From: JANLQX01 sp031418775
Lineage (GTDB): Bacteria; Actinomycetota; Acidimicrobiia; Acidimicrobiales; JANYDT01
Direction: 5' to 3'
Assembly (NCBI GenBank): GCA_031418775.1
Contig: JANOJN010000079.1
Location: 23,875 to 87,874 of the forward strand
DNA length: 64,000 nucleotides
Position numbers and translations under genes: made by a program. Of this stretch, positions 1 through 8,460 are shown in pieces; within the stretch, counting starts at the first letter, position 1; each line of letters starts with the position of its first letter. The notes under the pieces were generated by a model. The model saw only the letters and a program-made list of their open reading frames with translations. It was not told where the DNA came from and searched no databases.

Positions 1-1
1 G

Positions 2-310
2 GTGAACGTTGCCCGCCATCCACAAGAAGTCGAGGCGGCGATCTACTTCTGCTGCATGGAGGCACTGCAAAACGCCGGCAAGCACGCCGGCGACAAGGCC
101 AGCGCGCTCGTGCGGGTCTGGGAGGACGCCCAGTTCCTGCACTGGGAGGTTTCCGATGATGGTCTCGGGTTCGACCAGACCAATGGCCGCGGCGACGGAC
201 ACGGTTTCGTGAACATGCGCGATCGCATGGGCGCTTTCGGTGGAACGGTTGCTGTCGTGAGTGCGTCCGGCCGGGGCACCTCGATACACGGATCGGTACC
301 GTTGGCTTGA
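2..310 (+). CDS. Sensor histidine kinase, C-terminal ATPase part (5' end outside window)
   Basis: Only the last ~100 codons are in the window. They carry the HATPase_c signatures of the NarL/DesK-type kinases: an N box (EALQNAGKHA), a G1 box (DDGLGFD) and a G2 stretch (GHGFVNMRDRMGAFGG). This domain binds ATP and phosphorylates the dimerisation histidine, which lies upstream of the window. The apparent GTG at position 2 is not taken as a start, because the HisKA_3 and sensor regions must precede it. The gene ends facing a CBS protein and two response regulators on the other strand, which are plausible partners by proximity. The input signal cannot be seen. Confidence 0.85.
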   Translation: MNVARHPQEVEAAIYFCCMEALQNAGKHAGDKASALVRVWEDAQFLHWEVSDDGLGFDQTNGRGDGHGFVNMRDRMGAFGGTVAVVSASGRGTSIHGSVPLA

Positions 311-369
311 GACGTTGCTGCTCGGCGAGCGGCCGGCGTCAGCCCTGTTCAGAAATCGCTGCCTCGGGC

Positions 370-804
370 TCAGCGGCCGTGCGTGATGTAGTCGCCCAAC
401 GCCGTCGCCTCATCTTGGATCTCGGCAACCCGGCGTTTCACGACGTCGCCGATGCTGACGATACCGACGAGGGCTCCGTCTCTGATCACGGGAAGATGAC
501 GTATGTGCTGCTCGGTCATCGCGCTCATCAGCTGTTCCATGGTGTCCGTGGGCGAGCAGGTGATCACGTTGGTCGTCATCACGTCACGGACCGCCCGTTC
601 GAGAACCGCCGCTCCGTCTCGTGAGATCGCCGCCACGATGTCACGTTCACTGAGAATGCCGGCAACGGCGCCGTCGGGGGCAACCACTACGAGAGCCCCG
701 ATGCGTCGCCTCCCGAGTTCGGCCACAGCGGAGAGCAACGTCTGGTCCGGGCCGATCGTCGCGACCTCAGATCCTTTTCCCTGTAAGACACCGTCGACGC
801 GCAT
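370..804 (-). CDS. CBS-pair domain protein
   Basis: A 144-residue protein made of two CBS motifs (about residues 8-60 and 72-130), the second ending in HLPVIRDGALVGIVSIGDVV. CBS pairs bind adenosyl ligands and usually act as energy sensors or regulate a partner; standalone pairs like this are common in actinobacteria and their partner is often unknown. The start is well supported: an AAGGAGG ribosome-binding site lies 5 bases upstream of the ATG. It is preceded on the same strand by a receiver-only response regulator after a 174-base gap, so it may have its own promoter. Confidence 0.9.
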   Translation of the reverse strand: MRVDGVLQGKGSEVATIGPDQTLLSAVAELGRRRIGALVVVAPDGAVAGILSERDIVAAISRDGAAVLERAVRDVMTTNVITCSPTDTMEQLMSAMTEQHIRHLPVIRDGALVGIVSIGDVVKRRVAEIQDEATALGDYITHGR

Positions 805-978
805 TGCTGCCTCCTTGGCGCGATGCGGACCGGTTTGCGCCGCATCTGTGTCCTGATCGTAGGCCGACCCCGACGAACGTGCACGGCTCGTTGAAGAGGG
901 GCCGTTTGTTGTGACGACCGTCCCTCCGGTGATGGCATACGAGCTAGCGGACCGGAAGGCGGTTGCCGCTCCGAACGA

Positions 979-1422
979 TCACGCGGGATCGCGGCGCCAG
1001 GTGGGATCGCCGCCGGCCTCCCAGAGGCGACGCACGAAGCGGGGAGAGAGCTCGTCCTTGTTGACGTAGGCCACGGCACCGCATGAGCGCGCGCCGGGAG
1101 GGAGGTCGTCGACGGCGTAGGTCGACACGAGGATGACGAAGGTTTCGGGGAAGGTCATCGTGATGATGCGTGTCGCCTCGACGCCATCGATCGCCCCCAT
1201 GTTGATGTCCATCAGCACCACTGCAGGACGCAATTCCTCGACGAGGACAACTGCTTCCTCCCCCGAGGTGGCTTCGCCGACGAGTTCGAAACCCGGGACC
1301 CGAGCGATCACCGCTCGGGCGGCGTCGCGGAACGGAGCCTGGTCGTCAACGACGAGAACGCGAATGCTGTCGACATCGGACCTGCTCGAATCTGTCGGTA
1401 GGTTCATAAGCACACATCCCAT
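979..1422 (-). CDS. Receiver-only response regulator
   Basis: A 147-residue CheY-like protein with no output domain. It has the acidic pair (VVDDQ), the phospho-acceptor in VLMDINMG, the Ser/Thr switch in LVSTYA and the lysine in YVNKDE. Such proteins act by protein-protein contact or as phosphate sinks. It starts 20 bases after the stop of the LuxR-type regulator upstream, so the two are probably cotranscribed. The start is uncertain: neither the ATG at 1422 nor a second in-frame ATG at 1407 has a good ribosome-binding site, and the conserved domain begins only near residue 20. Confidence 0.88.
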   Translation of the reverse strand: MGCVLMNLPTDSSRSDVDSIRVLVVDDQAPFRDAARAVIARVPGFELVGEATSGEEAVVLVEELRPAVVLMDINMGAIDGVEATRIITMTFPETFVILVSTYAVDDLPPGARSCGAVAYVNKDELSPRFVRRLWEAGGDPTWRRDPA

Positions 1423-1442
1423 GACACGTACAGCTTGACCGT

Positions 1443-2156
1443 TCAGCGAGGAGGTGAGAACCGTGCTGTTACCTCGGTCGAGGTGTTGCCAGCATCACCA
1501 CTGGACAGGAACATCAACACGGCGCTCACCCGTCGATTGACGTCGGGTTCCTCATTGAGATGCAGCTTCGAGAAGATCGCGTTGATGTGTTTCTCCACTG
1601 CCCGCTCAGATAGGACAAGCGCAGCGGCGATCGCCGCGTTGGACTTCCCTTGTGCCATGGCGCCCAAGACCTCTCGCTCGCGTGGCGTGAGGAATTCGAG
1701 TGGCGTCTTCGTCGACCGGCGTGATGAGGCGACGAGGTGCTCGACAACCTGGGGGTCGATGACTGCGCCTCCTGCGGCAACCACTCGCACCGCTTCCAGA
1801 AGATCGTCGACGGCGGCAACGCGGTCCTTGAGCAGGTACCCGCGGCGCGCCGACCCCCCGGCCAGAAGGGTGACCGCATAAGCCGGAGAGACGTACTGGC
1901 TGAGCACGATGACGCCGATCTCCGGATTGGACTCACTGAACACAGCGGCTGCTCGGATTCCTTCGTCGGTGCCGGTCGGAGGCATGCGGATGTCGGTGAT
2001 GACGACGTCAGGCCGGGACTCGTCAACCACGGCGAGAAGCGTGTCGTAGTCGACAGCCGTGCCGACGAGCTCGAACCCCGCGCTCGACGAGAGCAGACGC
2101 GCCAGGCCATCGCGCAACAGTGCGTTGTCTTCGGCGACAACGACTCGAATTGTCAT
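1443..2156 (-). CDS. LuxR/NarL-family response regulator
   Basis: A 237-residue two-domain regulator. The N-terminal receiver has VVVAEDNALLRDGLARLL, the phospho-acceptor in VVITDIRMPP and the lysine in YLLKDRV. The C-terminal LuxR helix-turn-helix (about residues 165-225) has LTPREREVLGAMAQGKSNAAI and LSERAVEKHINAIFSKL. It is probably the DNA-binding partner of a NarL-type histidine kinase, possibly the one ending at 310. I start at the ATG at 2156 because the receiver begins there; upstream codons of the longer open frame are low-complexity Arg/Pro sequence. It is followed closely by the receiver-only gene, in a likely operon. Confidence 0.92.
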   Translation of the reverse strand: MTIRVVVAEDNALLRDGLARLLSSSAGFELVGTAVDYDTLLAVVDESRPDVVITDIRMPPTGTDEGIRAAAVFSESNPEIGVIVLSQYVSPAYAVTLLAGGSARRGYLLKDRVAAVDDLLEAVRVVAAGGAVIDPQVVEHLVASSRRSTKTPLEFLTPREREVLGAMAQGKSNAAIAAALVLSERAVEKHINAIFSKLHLNEEPDVNRRVSAVLMFLSSGDAGNTSTEVTARFSPPR

Positions 2157-2384
2157 GGGTGCAATGTAGCGGTGCGGGGCAGAAGGGGGCAGTGAGCGCG
2201 GGTCGGGCCGATGACGGGCACGCCGGGGTGAGGATACGAACGCGACTCCTGTGTCGTGAGAGTGCAGACCTTCGTGTTGGGGGAGGGCTGGCATCACCTC
2301 GTGTCCGCGTGCCCGCGCCCTTGGTCGAGCGCTGCGGTTCACCGAAGCTGTTCTCCCCGTAGAGTCGGGGTCAAGGAGTTAGAT
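2157..2384. promoter_or_regulatory. Divergent intergenic region between regulator and oxidoreductase genes
   Basis: This 228-base interval separates the LuxR-type regulator (minus) from the oxidoreductase (plus) and must hold both promoters. I see no convincing -10/-35 pair or operator. On the plus strand an AAGGAG ribosome-binding site at 2373-2378 fixes the GTG start at 2385. Confidence 0.4.
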
Positions 2385-3812
2385 GTGAGCGCGACAACCA
2401 TCGATGCCGTTGTCGTCGGGTCAGGACCCAATGGGCTCGTTGCCGCCGTCACCCTGGCGATGGCCGGTCGCTCGGTTGTCGTCCTTGAGGCTGACCCGAC
2501 GATCGGCGGAGGAACCCGCAGCGGCGAGCTCACCCTCCCGGGGTTCGTGCACGACATCTGCTCGGCGATCCATCCGCTCGGTGTCGGGTCGCCAGTGATG
2601 TCATCACTGCCCCTGGCCGATCACGGCCTGCGGTGGCTGCACCCGCCCGTGGCCCTCGCCCATCCGCTCGAAGATGGACGTGCCGGACTGGTGACCCGCG
2701 ACGCAACGGAGACTGCCGACGGTCTCGGGAGCGATCGCGAAGCGTGGCGCCGGCACATCGGTTCGCTTTCGGAACGCTGGGGGACGTTGCTGCCGATGCT
2801 GATGCGTCCGCTCCCGCAGGTTCCGCGTCACCCCATCACGCTCGCCCGTTTCGGCCTCCCCGCGCTCGCCCCGGCAACACGCCTGGGGAACCACTGGTTC
2901 GAGGCCGACGAAGCCCGCGCATTGTTCGCCGGGTCGGCCGCCCACGCATTCCTTCCCCTGTCGCGTCCGATGACCGCGGGCTTCGGGCTGGTCCTGTTGG
3001 CGTCAGCGCACGCGGTCGGGTGGCCGGTCGCCGCGGGCGGCTCGCAGGCCATCGCCGACGCGTTGGTGTCGCTGCTTCGTAAGCACGGCGGAAAGGTGGA
3101 GACGGGCCGGTGCGTGACGTCGTTCGCCGACATCCCTGAGTCGCGTGCGGTGCTCTTCGATCTCTCTCCCACACAGGTCGCCCGTATCGCCGGCGACCGC
3201 CTACCACTGCGTTACCGGCGCCGACTCGAAGCCTTCCGGCATGGGCCGGCGGCCTTCAAGATCGACTACGCCCTCGCCGGTCCGGTTCCGTGGACCAACG
3301 AAGGTTGCCGTCGGGCCGGCACCGTCCACGTGGGTGGATCGGCGGAAGAAGTTGCGAAGGCGGAGGCCGAGGTTGCGGCTGGTCACCACCCTGACCGTCC
3401 GTTCGTGCTGGTCGCCCAGCAGTCGATCATCGACCCGTCCCGCGCTCCCGATGGGACGCACACTCTGTGGGCGTATTGCCACGTCCCCAACGGATCGACC
3501 GTCGATATGACGGTGGCGATCGAACGACAGATCGAACGGTTCGCTCCAGGTTTCCGTGATCTGGTGCTTGCCCGCCACGTCGCCACCCCGGCGTGGTTCG
3601 AAGCGCACGATCATGCCTACGTCGGTGGTGACATCAGCGGTGGCGCCCACGACGGCGTGCAGTTGCTCTTTCGTCCGTTGGTCGGACGGCCCTACCGAAC
3701 GCCGAACCCGAGTATCTTCCTCTGTTCGGCTTCGACACCCCCGGGCGGGGGAGTGCACGGGATGTGCGGGTTCAACGCCGCACAGGTTGCTCTGCGAGGT
3801 CCTCTCCAATAG
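2385..3812 (+). CDS. Phytoene-dehydrogenase-like FAD/NAD(P) oxidoreductase
   Basis: A 475-residue flavoprotein. The N-terminus has the Rossmann dinucleotide motif VVVGSGPNGLVAAV and the following acidic residue in VVLEADPTIGGGT. The C-terminus has the FAD-closing stretch STPPGGGVHGMCGFNAA, both typical of the CrtI/phytoene desaturase-like family. Members outside carotenoid clusters are mostly uncharacterised, and no carotenoid genes are nearby, so the substrate is unknown. The GTG start at 2385 is chosen from an AAGGAG site 6 bases upstream and from the position of the Rossmann motif; the longer open frame upstream has no homology-like features. The next gene on this strand begins about 120 bases after its stop. 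Confidence 0.88.
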   Translation: MSATTIDAVVVGSGPNGLVAAVTLAMAGRSVVVLEADPTIGGGTRSGELTLPGFVHDICSAIHPLGVGSPVMSSLPLADHGLRWLHPPVALAHPLEDGRAGLVTRDATETADGLGSDREAWRRHIGSLSERWGTLLPMLMRPLPQVPRHPITLARFGLPALAPATRLGNHWFEADEARALFAGSAAHAFLPLSRPMTAGFGLVLLASAHAVGWPVAAGGSQAIADALVSLLRKHGGKVETGRCVTSFADIPESRAVLFDLSPTQVARIAGDRLPLRYRRRLEAFRHGPAAFKIDYALAGPVPWTNEGCRRAGTVHVGGSAEEVAKAEAEVAAGHHPDRPFVLVAQQSIIDPSRAPDGTHTLWAYCHVPNGSTVDMTVAIERQIERFAPGFRDLVLARHVATPAWFEAHDHAYVGGDISGGAHDGVQLLFRPLVGRPYRTPNPSIFLCSASTPPGGGVHGMCGFNAAQVALRGPLQ

Positions 3813-3930
3813 GCGCAAGGGACGCGGCTGGGCCCTTCGACCCACTCGCTCGCCCGAAGCCGTCAGATCAGTTCCGGCCCCGGTTCGACCCGACTCAAGA
3901 CGACGGTTTCATCCGCCGATCGACAAGGCC

Positions 3931-6564
3931 ATGGGATTGGGTGAGCACGGACGCTCCGAAATCGACGCTTCGGCGCCGCCGCGTTCTGCCGCGTCTGATC
4001 CCGCAATCGGTGGGGCGGGGCGGGTGGCGATGCTCACGTTCGGCCTTTGGGTCACTTCAGCGGCCGCCATCCTCTCGCTGAGAGGATCCGAGCACTGGAC
4101 CGACCCCGCCCGCTGGCCCTGGTGGTTTGCCGTGCCAACACTGGCGTTGATGTTCGGAGCGGCCGAGATCTTCGTCGTCCATCTCCATGTTCGAGGCGAA
4201 GCCCACACCTTCGCACTGCGTGAACTGCCGGTCGCGCTCGGGCTGTTCTTCGTCTCTCCCTTCGTGGTCATCGGCACGCAGATCCTCGGCGGAACCTTGG
4301 CCCTGAAGCTGCACCGGAAGCAGGGCCCGCTCAAGCTGCTGTTCAACACCGCCGCCTTCGTGGCGGCAGACGTCGTGTCGATCGGGCTCTTCCGCCTTCT
4401 CGCGCCCGATCGGGCCCCGATCGACGAGATGGTGCTGATCAAGGGCTCGGCTGCCCTTCTCGCCGGCTCGATCCTGTCGGTCTTCCTTGTATTCCTCGCG
4501 ATATCGCTCGCCACGGGCGCCTGGCGGCTCTCCGAGCTCAGCGCCGGCGTCCGCTTCGCTCTGGTGACGAACATCTTCACCGTGAGCCTCGGGGCCATCG
4601 CGGTGATCGTGGTCGACGCCCGGCCCTGGCTCTCCGGACTGCTCGTCGTGCCCACCGGTGGCATCTACCTGGCGAATTGGGCCTACACCACGCAGCGTCG
4701 ACGTCACGAGGGCCTCGAATTCCTCTACAGCTCGACCAAACTGCTGCACGAGTCGTCAGACCTGGAATCAGGTATGACCGAACTACTCCGTCATGTCCGC
4801 GACACGTTCCAGGCCGAGGCGGCCGAGCTCATCTACCTGTCGGAAACCACCGATTCGCCGGTCTGTGTTCGGGTCGGTCCGGGGGAATTGGTGCAGGCGT
4901 TCGGCACGCTGGACGACACCCACCATCTGCTCATCGGTCTCCTCGAATCCCGACACTCGTCGATTCTCGACGCCACCGTTGCGGGTGAGGCCGGTCAGGG
5001 CGGTGAATTCCTCCGCCAGCGCGGCTACAAAGACGCCATGATCATCCCGCTCATCGGTGAATCACGACTCATCGGCGGCTTGGTCGTTGCCATTCATCTG
5101 AGCGACGTCGTCGGGTTCGACGGGAACGATGTCCGCCTGGCCGAAACGCTGGCCAACCACACGGCGATCGCGTTGGAGAACGGCCGTCTCGAGCAGTCAC
5201 TTGCCCGGCTGCGGGTGATGGAAGGCCGGTTGACCTTCCAAGCGACCCATGATCCCCTGACCAGCCTGGCCAACCGCTCCCTGTTCCGGACCGAGGTCCA
5301 GGACGCCATCGAGCGTTGCGAGCCGGCGCGTGGTGCGGCCCTGTTCATCGATCTCGACGACTTCAAGACCGTGAACGACAGCTTCGGCCATGCCACCGGT
5401 GACTCCCTGCTCATCGAGGTGGCGCGCCGTTTGAAGGGGTGCGTGAACCCAACCGAGACCGTCGCCCGCCTCGGCGGTGACGAGTTCGCCATCCTTCTCC
5501 CGGATGCCGAGCATGGCGGCGCCGTCGACGCCGTGGCCCAGCGGATCCTCGACGCTCTCGATGATCCGGTCCGTATCGGTGACCTGCGTCTCCAGGTTCG
5601 CGCCAGCGTCGGCGTCGCCCTCATGGAACCGGGAACCGACGCCACGGCGCTCATGCGCAACGCCGACACGGCGATGTACATCGCTAAGGCAAAGGGCAAG
5701 GGCCGCTCCGTCACGTTCTCGTCGTCCATGCACGAATCGACCCTGCATCGCTACAACCTTCGAACGGAACTCGAAGAGGCGTTGACCCGCGGCGAACTCT
5801 CGGCCGTCTACCAGCCGATCGTGACGCTGGCAACCAACGGGTTGGTCGGTGCCGAAGCCCTGGTGCGCTGGAACCATCCTGCGCTTGGCTATCTCGAGCC
5901 TGATGTGTTCCTCGGCGTCGCGCAGGAATCGGGACTCATCGCCGCGCTCGACATGGCCGTGCTCGACCTCGCCTGCGCGTGGGTGGCCCGAAGCGATGCC
6001 GTCGGCATCGGTGTTCCCTGGGTCTCGGTGAACATCTCCCCGCGGAGCTTCCGGGAACCGGGTCTCGTCGATCGGATCAGCTCGGCCCTCGGGCGAACCG
6101 GTCTGGCGGCGTCTCGTCTTGTCATCGAGATCACCGAAGACCTCGTCGACGAAGATCTCGATCACGCGGTCGAGGTGCTCCGTCAGCTCCGCCTGGTCGG
6201 TGTGGGCTTGGCCCTCGACGACTTCGGGACGGGGTACTCGTCGCTCAGTCATCTGCGGATGATGCCGGTCGACACCATCAAGATCGCCAAACCCTTCGTG
6301 GATGACCTCGAGACGTCAATCGACGAGCAGGCGTTCGCGACCGCCATCGTCACCCTGGCGGACAACCTCGGGAAATTCACCGTTGCCGAGGGCATCGAAC
6401 GGCCGGAACAACTCGATGCCCTTCTCGCCATGGGGTGCGACGCCGGTCAGGGATACCTCTTCGCCCGGCCGATGGACGAGGCAACGTTTGCCACCTGGAT
6501 GCGTCAGTCGGCCGGCCGGGTGGGCGGAGAACCGCTTCCCTCGTTGCGCCACTCGACGCCCTGA
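3931..6564 (+). CDS. Membrane GAF-GGDEF-EAL cyclic-di-GMP protein
   Basis: An 877-residue bifunctional c-di-GMP signalling protein. Residues about 30-255 form a hydrophobic membrane sensor block of several helices. A GAF-like domain follows (about 275-425), then GGDEF and EAL. The cyclase domain keeps GGDEF intact (residues 515-519) and DDFKTVNDSFGHATGD. The phosphodiesterase domain keeps EAL (642-644), NISPRSF, EITED, DDFGTGYSSL and AEGIERPEQ. The usual KID motif reads KIAKPF, so the lysine is kept but the aspartate is alanine. No RxxD inhibitory site is evident before GGDEF. Both activities look possible. The start is the first ATG after a stretch lacking domain features; an ATG at 4030 would remove part of the N-terminal tail only. 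Confidence 0.93.
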   Translation: MGLGEHGRSEIDASAPPRSAASDPAIGGAGRVAMLTFGLWVTSAAAILSLRGSEHWTDPARWPWWFAVPTLALMFGAAEIFVVHLHVRGEAHTFALRELPVALGLFFVSPFVVIGTQILGGTLALKLHRKQGPLKLLFNTAAFVAADVVSIGLFRLLAPDRAPIDEMVLIKGSAALLAGSILSVFLVFLAISLATGAWRLSELSAGVRFALVTNIFTVSLGAIAVIVVDARPWLSGLLVVPTGGIYLANWAYTTQRRRHEGLEFLYSSTKLLHESSDLESGMTELLRHVRDTFQAEAAELIYLSETTDSPVCVRVGPGELVQAFGTLDDTHHLLIGLLESRHSSILDATVAGEAGQGGEFLRQRGYKDAMIIPLIGESRLIGGLVVAIHLSDVVGFDGNDVRLAETLANHTAIALENGRLEQSLARLRVMEGRLTFQATHDPLTSLANRSLFRTEVQDAIERCEPARGAALFIDLDDFKTVNDSFGHATGDSLLIEVARRLKGCVNPTETVARLGGDEFAILLPDAEHGGAVDAVAQRILDALDDPVRIGDLRLQVRASVGVALMEPGTDATALMRNADTAMYIAKAKGKGRSVTFSSSMHESTLHRYNLRTELEEALTRGELSAVYQPIVTLATNGLVGAEALVRWNHPALGYLEPDVFLGVAQESGLIAALDMAVLDLACAWVARSDAVGIGVPWVSVNISPRSFREPGLVDRISSALGRTGLAASRLVIEITEDLVDEDLDHAVEVLRQLRLVGVGLALDDFGTGYSSLSHLRMMPVDTIKIAKPFVDDLETSIDEQAFATAIVTLADNLGKFTVAEGIERPEQLDALLAMGCDAGQGYLFARPMDEATFATWMRQSAGRVGGEPLPSLRHSTP

Positions 6565-6722
6565 CGCCGAGCGCGGCCAGCGCTCGAAGGTGTCCGGACC
6601 GGCTGAGGGTCAGTTCAGTAGTGAGAGGTGGTGCAGAGCCTCCCGACTCATTCATTCGACCACGCAGAGTGGCGATGATGGGTGCGTGGTCATGGAAGAC
6701 CACCCGAAACCCGGAGTAGCCG

Positions 6723-8309
6723 ATGCGTCACTTCCCCAAGCCTGCCAATGTCCCTTCCGGAGCCACCTGGCTCCGTCACATCCTGCGTGGCCGCACGACA
6801 GGCCTCGTGCTCGGCACCATTCTCACCGGCGCCAGCCTTGTCCCGGCCATCGGTGCCCAGCCTGCGTCGGCCGCCGGTTACGACCCCACGACGGACCCGT
6901 ACTCCATGGCCGCGGTCACCTCACAGACGGGTGCCACGGCGTGGTGGAACGCGGGCTTCACCGGGCGGGGCGTTGACGTCGCCGTCATTGATACCGGCGT
7001 GTCACCGGTTCCCGGCCTCGATGCGCCCGGCAAGATCATCCACGGCGCCGACCTCTCCCTGGAGTCCCAGGCGCCGAACCTGACCCGGCTCGACTCGAAC
7101 GGCCACGGCACCTTCATGGCCGGGCTCATCGCGGGGAAGGACGCTGCTCTCACCGCGCCGTATGCCAACGCTCCCGCCACCGCGTATCGCGGGATTGCCC
7201 CGGATGCCCGCATTGTCAGCGTCAAGGTCGGCACCGCTGACGGAGGCGTCGACGTCACCCAGGTCATTGCCGCCATCGACTGGGTCGTCCAGAACAAGAA
7301 CAACAACGGGCTGAACATCCGCGTGCTCAACCTGTCGTATGGGACGAACTCGTTGCAGGACGCCGCCGCCGACCCGCTCTCGTATGCGGTGGAACAGGCG
7401 TGGAAGCGCGGCATCGTGGTCGTGGTTGCCGCCGGGAATACCGGTTACCAGAGGGGTAAGGGCGCTCCTGGCTTGGCCAACCCCGCATACAACCCGTTCG
7501 TCATCGGTGTCGGCGGCTACGACACGATGGGCACGGCCCTCCCGAACGACGATGTGATGGGCGCCTACTCGGCGAGCTCGACCGGATGTGGGGCCAAATG
7601 CAAGAACCCTGACTTCGTTGCCGTGGGTTCGCACCTCCAGGGCCTTCGGGTTCCGAACGGGCACCGGGACGTGACGAGCCCTGAGGGCCGGATCGATGCC
7701 CGCTACTTCCGGGGTTCCGGGACTTCGCAGGCCGCCGCCATCGCGTCCGGCACGATCGCCCTGATCCTGCAGAAGTACCCGAATCTGACCCCGGACCAGG
7801 TCAAGCGCTTCATCGCCAACAACGGCAAGAAGGTTCCGGGGGCCGACAGCCAGGCTCAGGGCGGCGGCGAGATCGACCTCGTCAAGCTCGCCGGCCTGAC
7901 TCCGTCAGCCTTCACGCAGACCTTCTTCCCGTCCAAGGGCGGCGGCACGATCGAGGACGCCCGCGGTTCTGATCACCTCACGGCCAACGGCGTGACCCTC
8001 ACCGGCGAGAAGGACATCTTCGGGCGGGCCATCGATACGAAGGCACTGGCTTTGGCGCAGGCGGCCGGATCCTCCTGGTCCGGTGGCACCTGGAACGGCT
8101 CGACGTGGTCGGGCAGTTCGTGGTCGGGCTCGTCGTGGTCGGGCAGCTCATGGTCGGGTAGCTCGTGGTCCGGATCGTCATGGTCGGGATCCTCCTGGTC
8201 GGGGTCCTCGTGGTCAGGTAGTTCGTGGTCGGGCTCGTCGTGGTCGGGCTCGTCGTGGTCGGGCAGCTCCTGGTCCGGCTCGTCGTGGTCCGGCGGTACC
8301 TGGAACTGA
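6723..8309 (+). CDS. Secreted subtilisin-like serine protease with Trp-Ser-Gly repeat tail
   Basis: A 528-residue S8 peptidase. A signal peptide ends near residue 50 (PASAAG). The catalytic triad is complete: Asp90 (VAVIDTGV), His128 (NGHGTFMAG) and Ser335 (GSGTSQAAA), with Asn239 (AAGN) as oxyanion residue. The last ~80 residues are a perfect low-complexity tail of SGSSW units ending in SGGTWN. Such tails occur on secreted proteases of related actinobacteria, but their role is unknown; surface attachment or assembly is a guess. A strong hairpin follows directly, so it ends a transcription unit. No pro-peptide domain is obvious between signal and catalytic core. Confidence 0.93.
   Translation: MRHFPKPANVPSGATWLRHILRGRTTGLVLGTILTGASLVPAIGAQPASAAGYDPTTDPYSMAAVTSQTGATAWWNAGFTGRGVDVAVIDTGVSPVPGLDAPGKIIHGADLSLESQAPNLTRLDSNGHGTFMAGLIAGKDAALTAPYANAPATAYRGIAPDARIVSVKVGTADGGVDVTQVIAAIDWVVQNKNNNGLNIRVLNLSYGTNSLQDAAADPLSYAVEQAWKRGIVVVVAAGNTGYQRGKGAPGLANPAYNPFVIGVGGYDTMGTALPNDDVMGAYSASSTGCGAKCKNPDFVAVGSHLQGLRVPNGHRDVTSPEGRIDARYFRGSGTSQAAAIASGTIALILQKYPNLTPDQVKRFIANNGKKVPGADSQAQGGGEIDLVKLAGLTPSAFTQTFFPSKGGGTIEDARGSDHLTANGVTLTGEKDIFGRAIDTKALALAQAAGSSWSGGTWNGSTWSGSSWSGSSWSGSSWSGSSWSGSSWSGSSWSGSSWSGSSWSGSSWSGSSWSGSSWSGSSWSGGTWN
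8070..8309 (+). repeat. Tandem 15-base repeats encoding the SGSSW tail
   Basis: About a dozen near-identical 15-base units of the form tcgtggtcgggcagt run to the stop codon of the subtilase. Third-position variation (tcg/tcc/tca, ggc/gga/ggt) shows that the protein repeat is selected, or that the array is not brand-new. Confidence 0.95.
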
Positions 8310-8336
8310 CCAAGTCAGTCGACCCAATCGAACACG

Positions 8337-8365
8337 AAGGAGCCGGCCGCAAGGCCGGCTCCTTT
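8337..8365 (+). terminator. Intrinsic terminator-like hairpin after the subtilase
   Basis: A perfect 12-base-pair stem (aaggagccggcc / ggccggctcctt) closes a GCAA tetraloop, 27 bases after the stop codon, and runs into a short T run (cctttag). It separates the protease from the selenoprotein candidate. Confidence 0.85.
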
Positions 8366-8460
8366 AGCCGTTCACACACGCGTTCAGGTGCCGAATCGCA
8401 AGTTCATTGCGATCGTGTTCTGCGGCCGGCGTCAGAAGCGGAAGTGTACGGTCGCGGCCC

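Noticed and set aside
5197..6252. Long open frame on the minus strand opposite the GGDEF-EAL gene
   Set aside because: It is the antisense shadow of a gene with all expected motifs; its own protein has no domain and the G+C-rich codon pattern explains its openness.
8070..8309. Possible CRISPR-like or mobile repeat array
   Set aside because: The 15-base units are contiguous without spacers and lie in frame within the subtilase gene.
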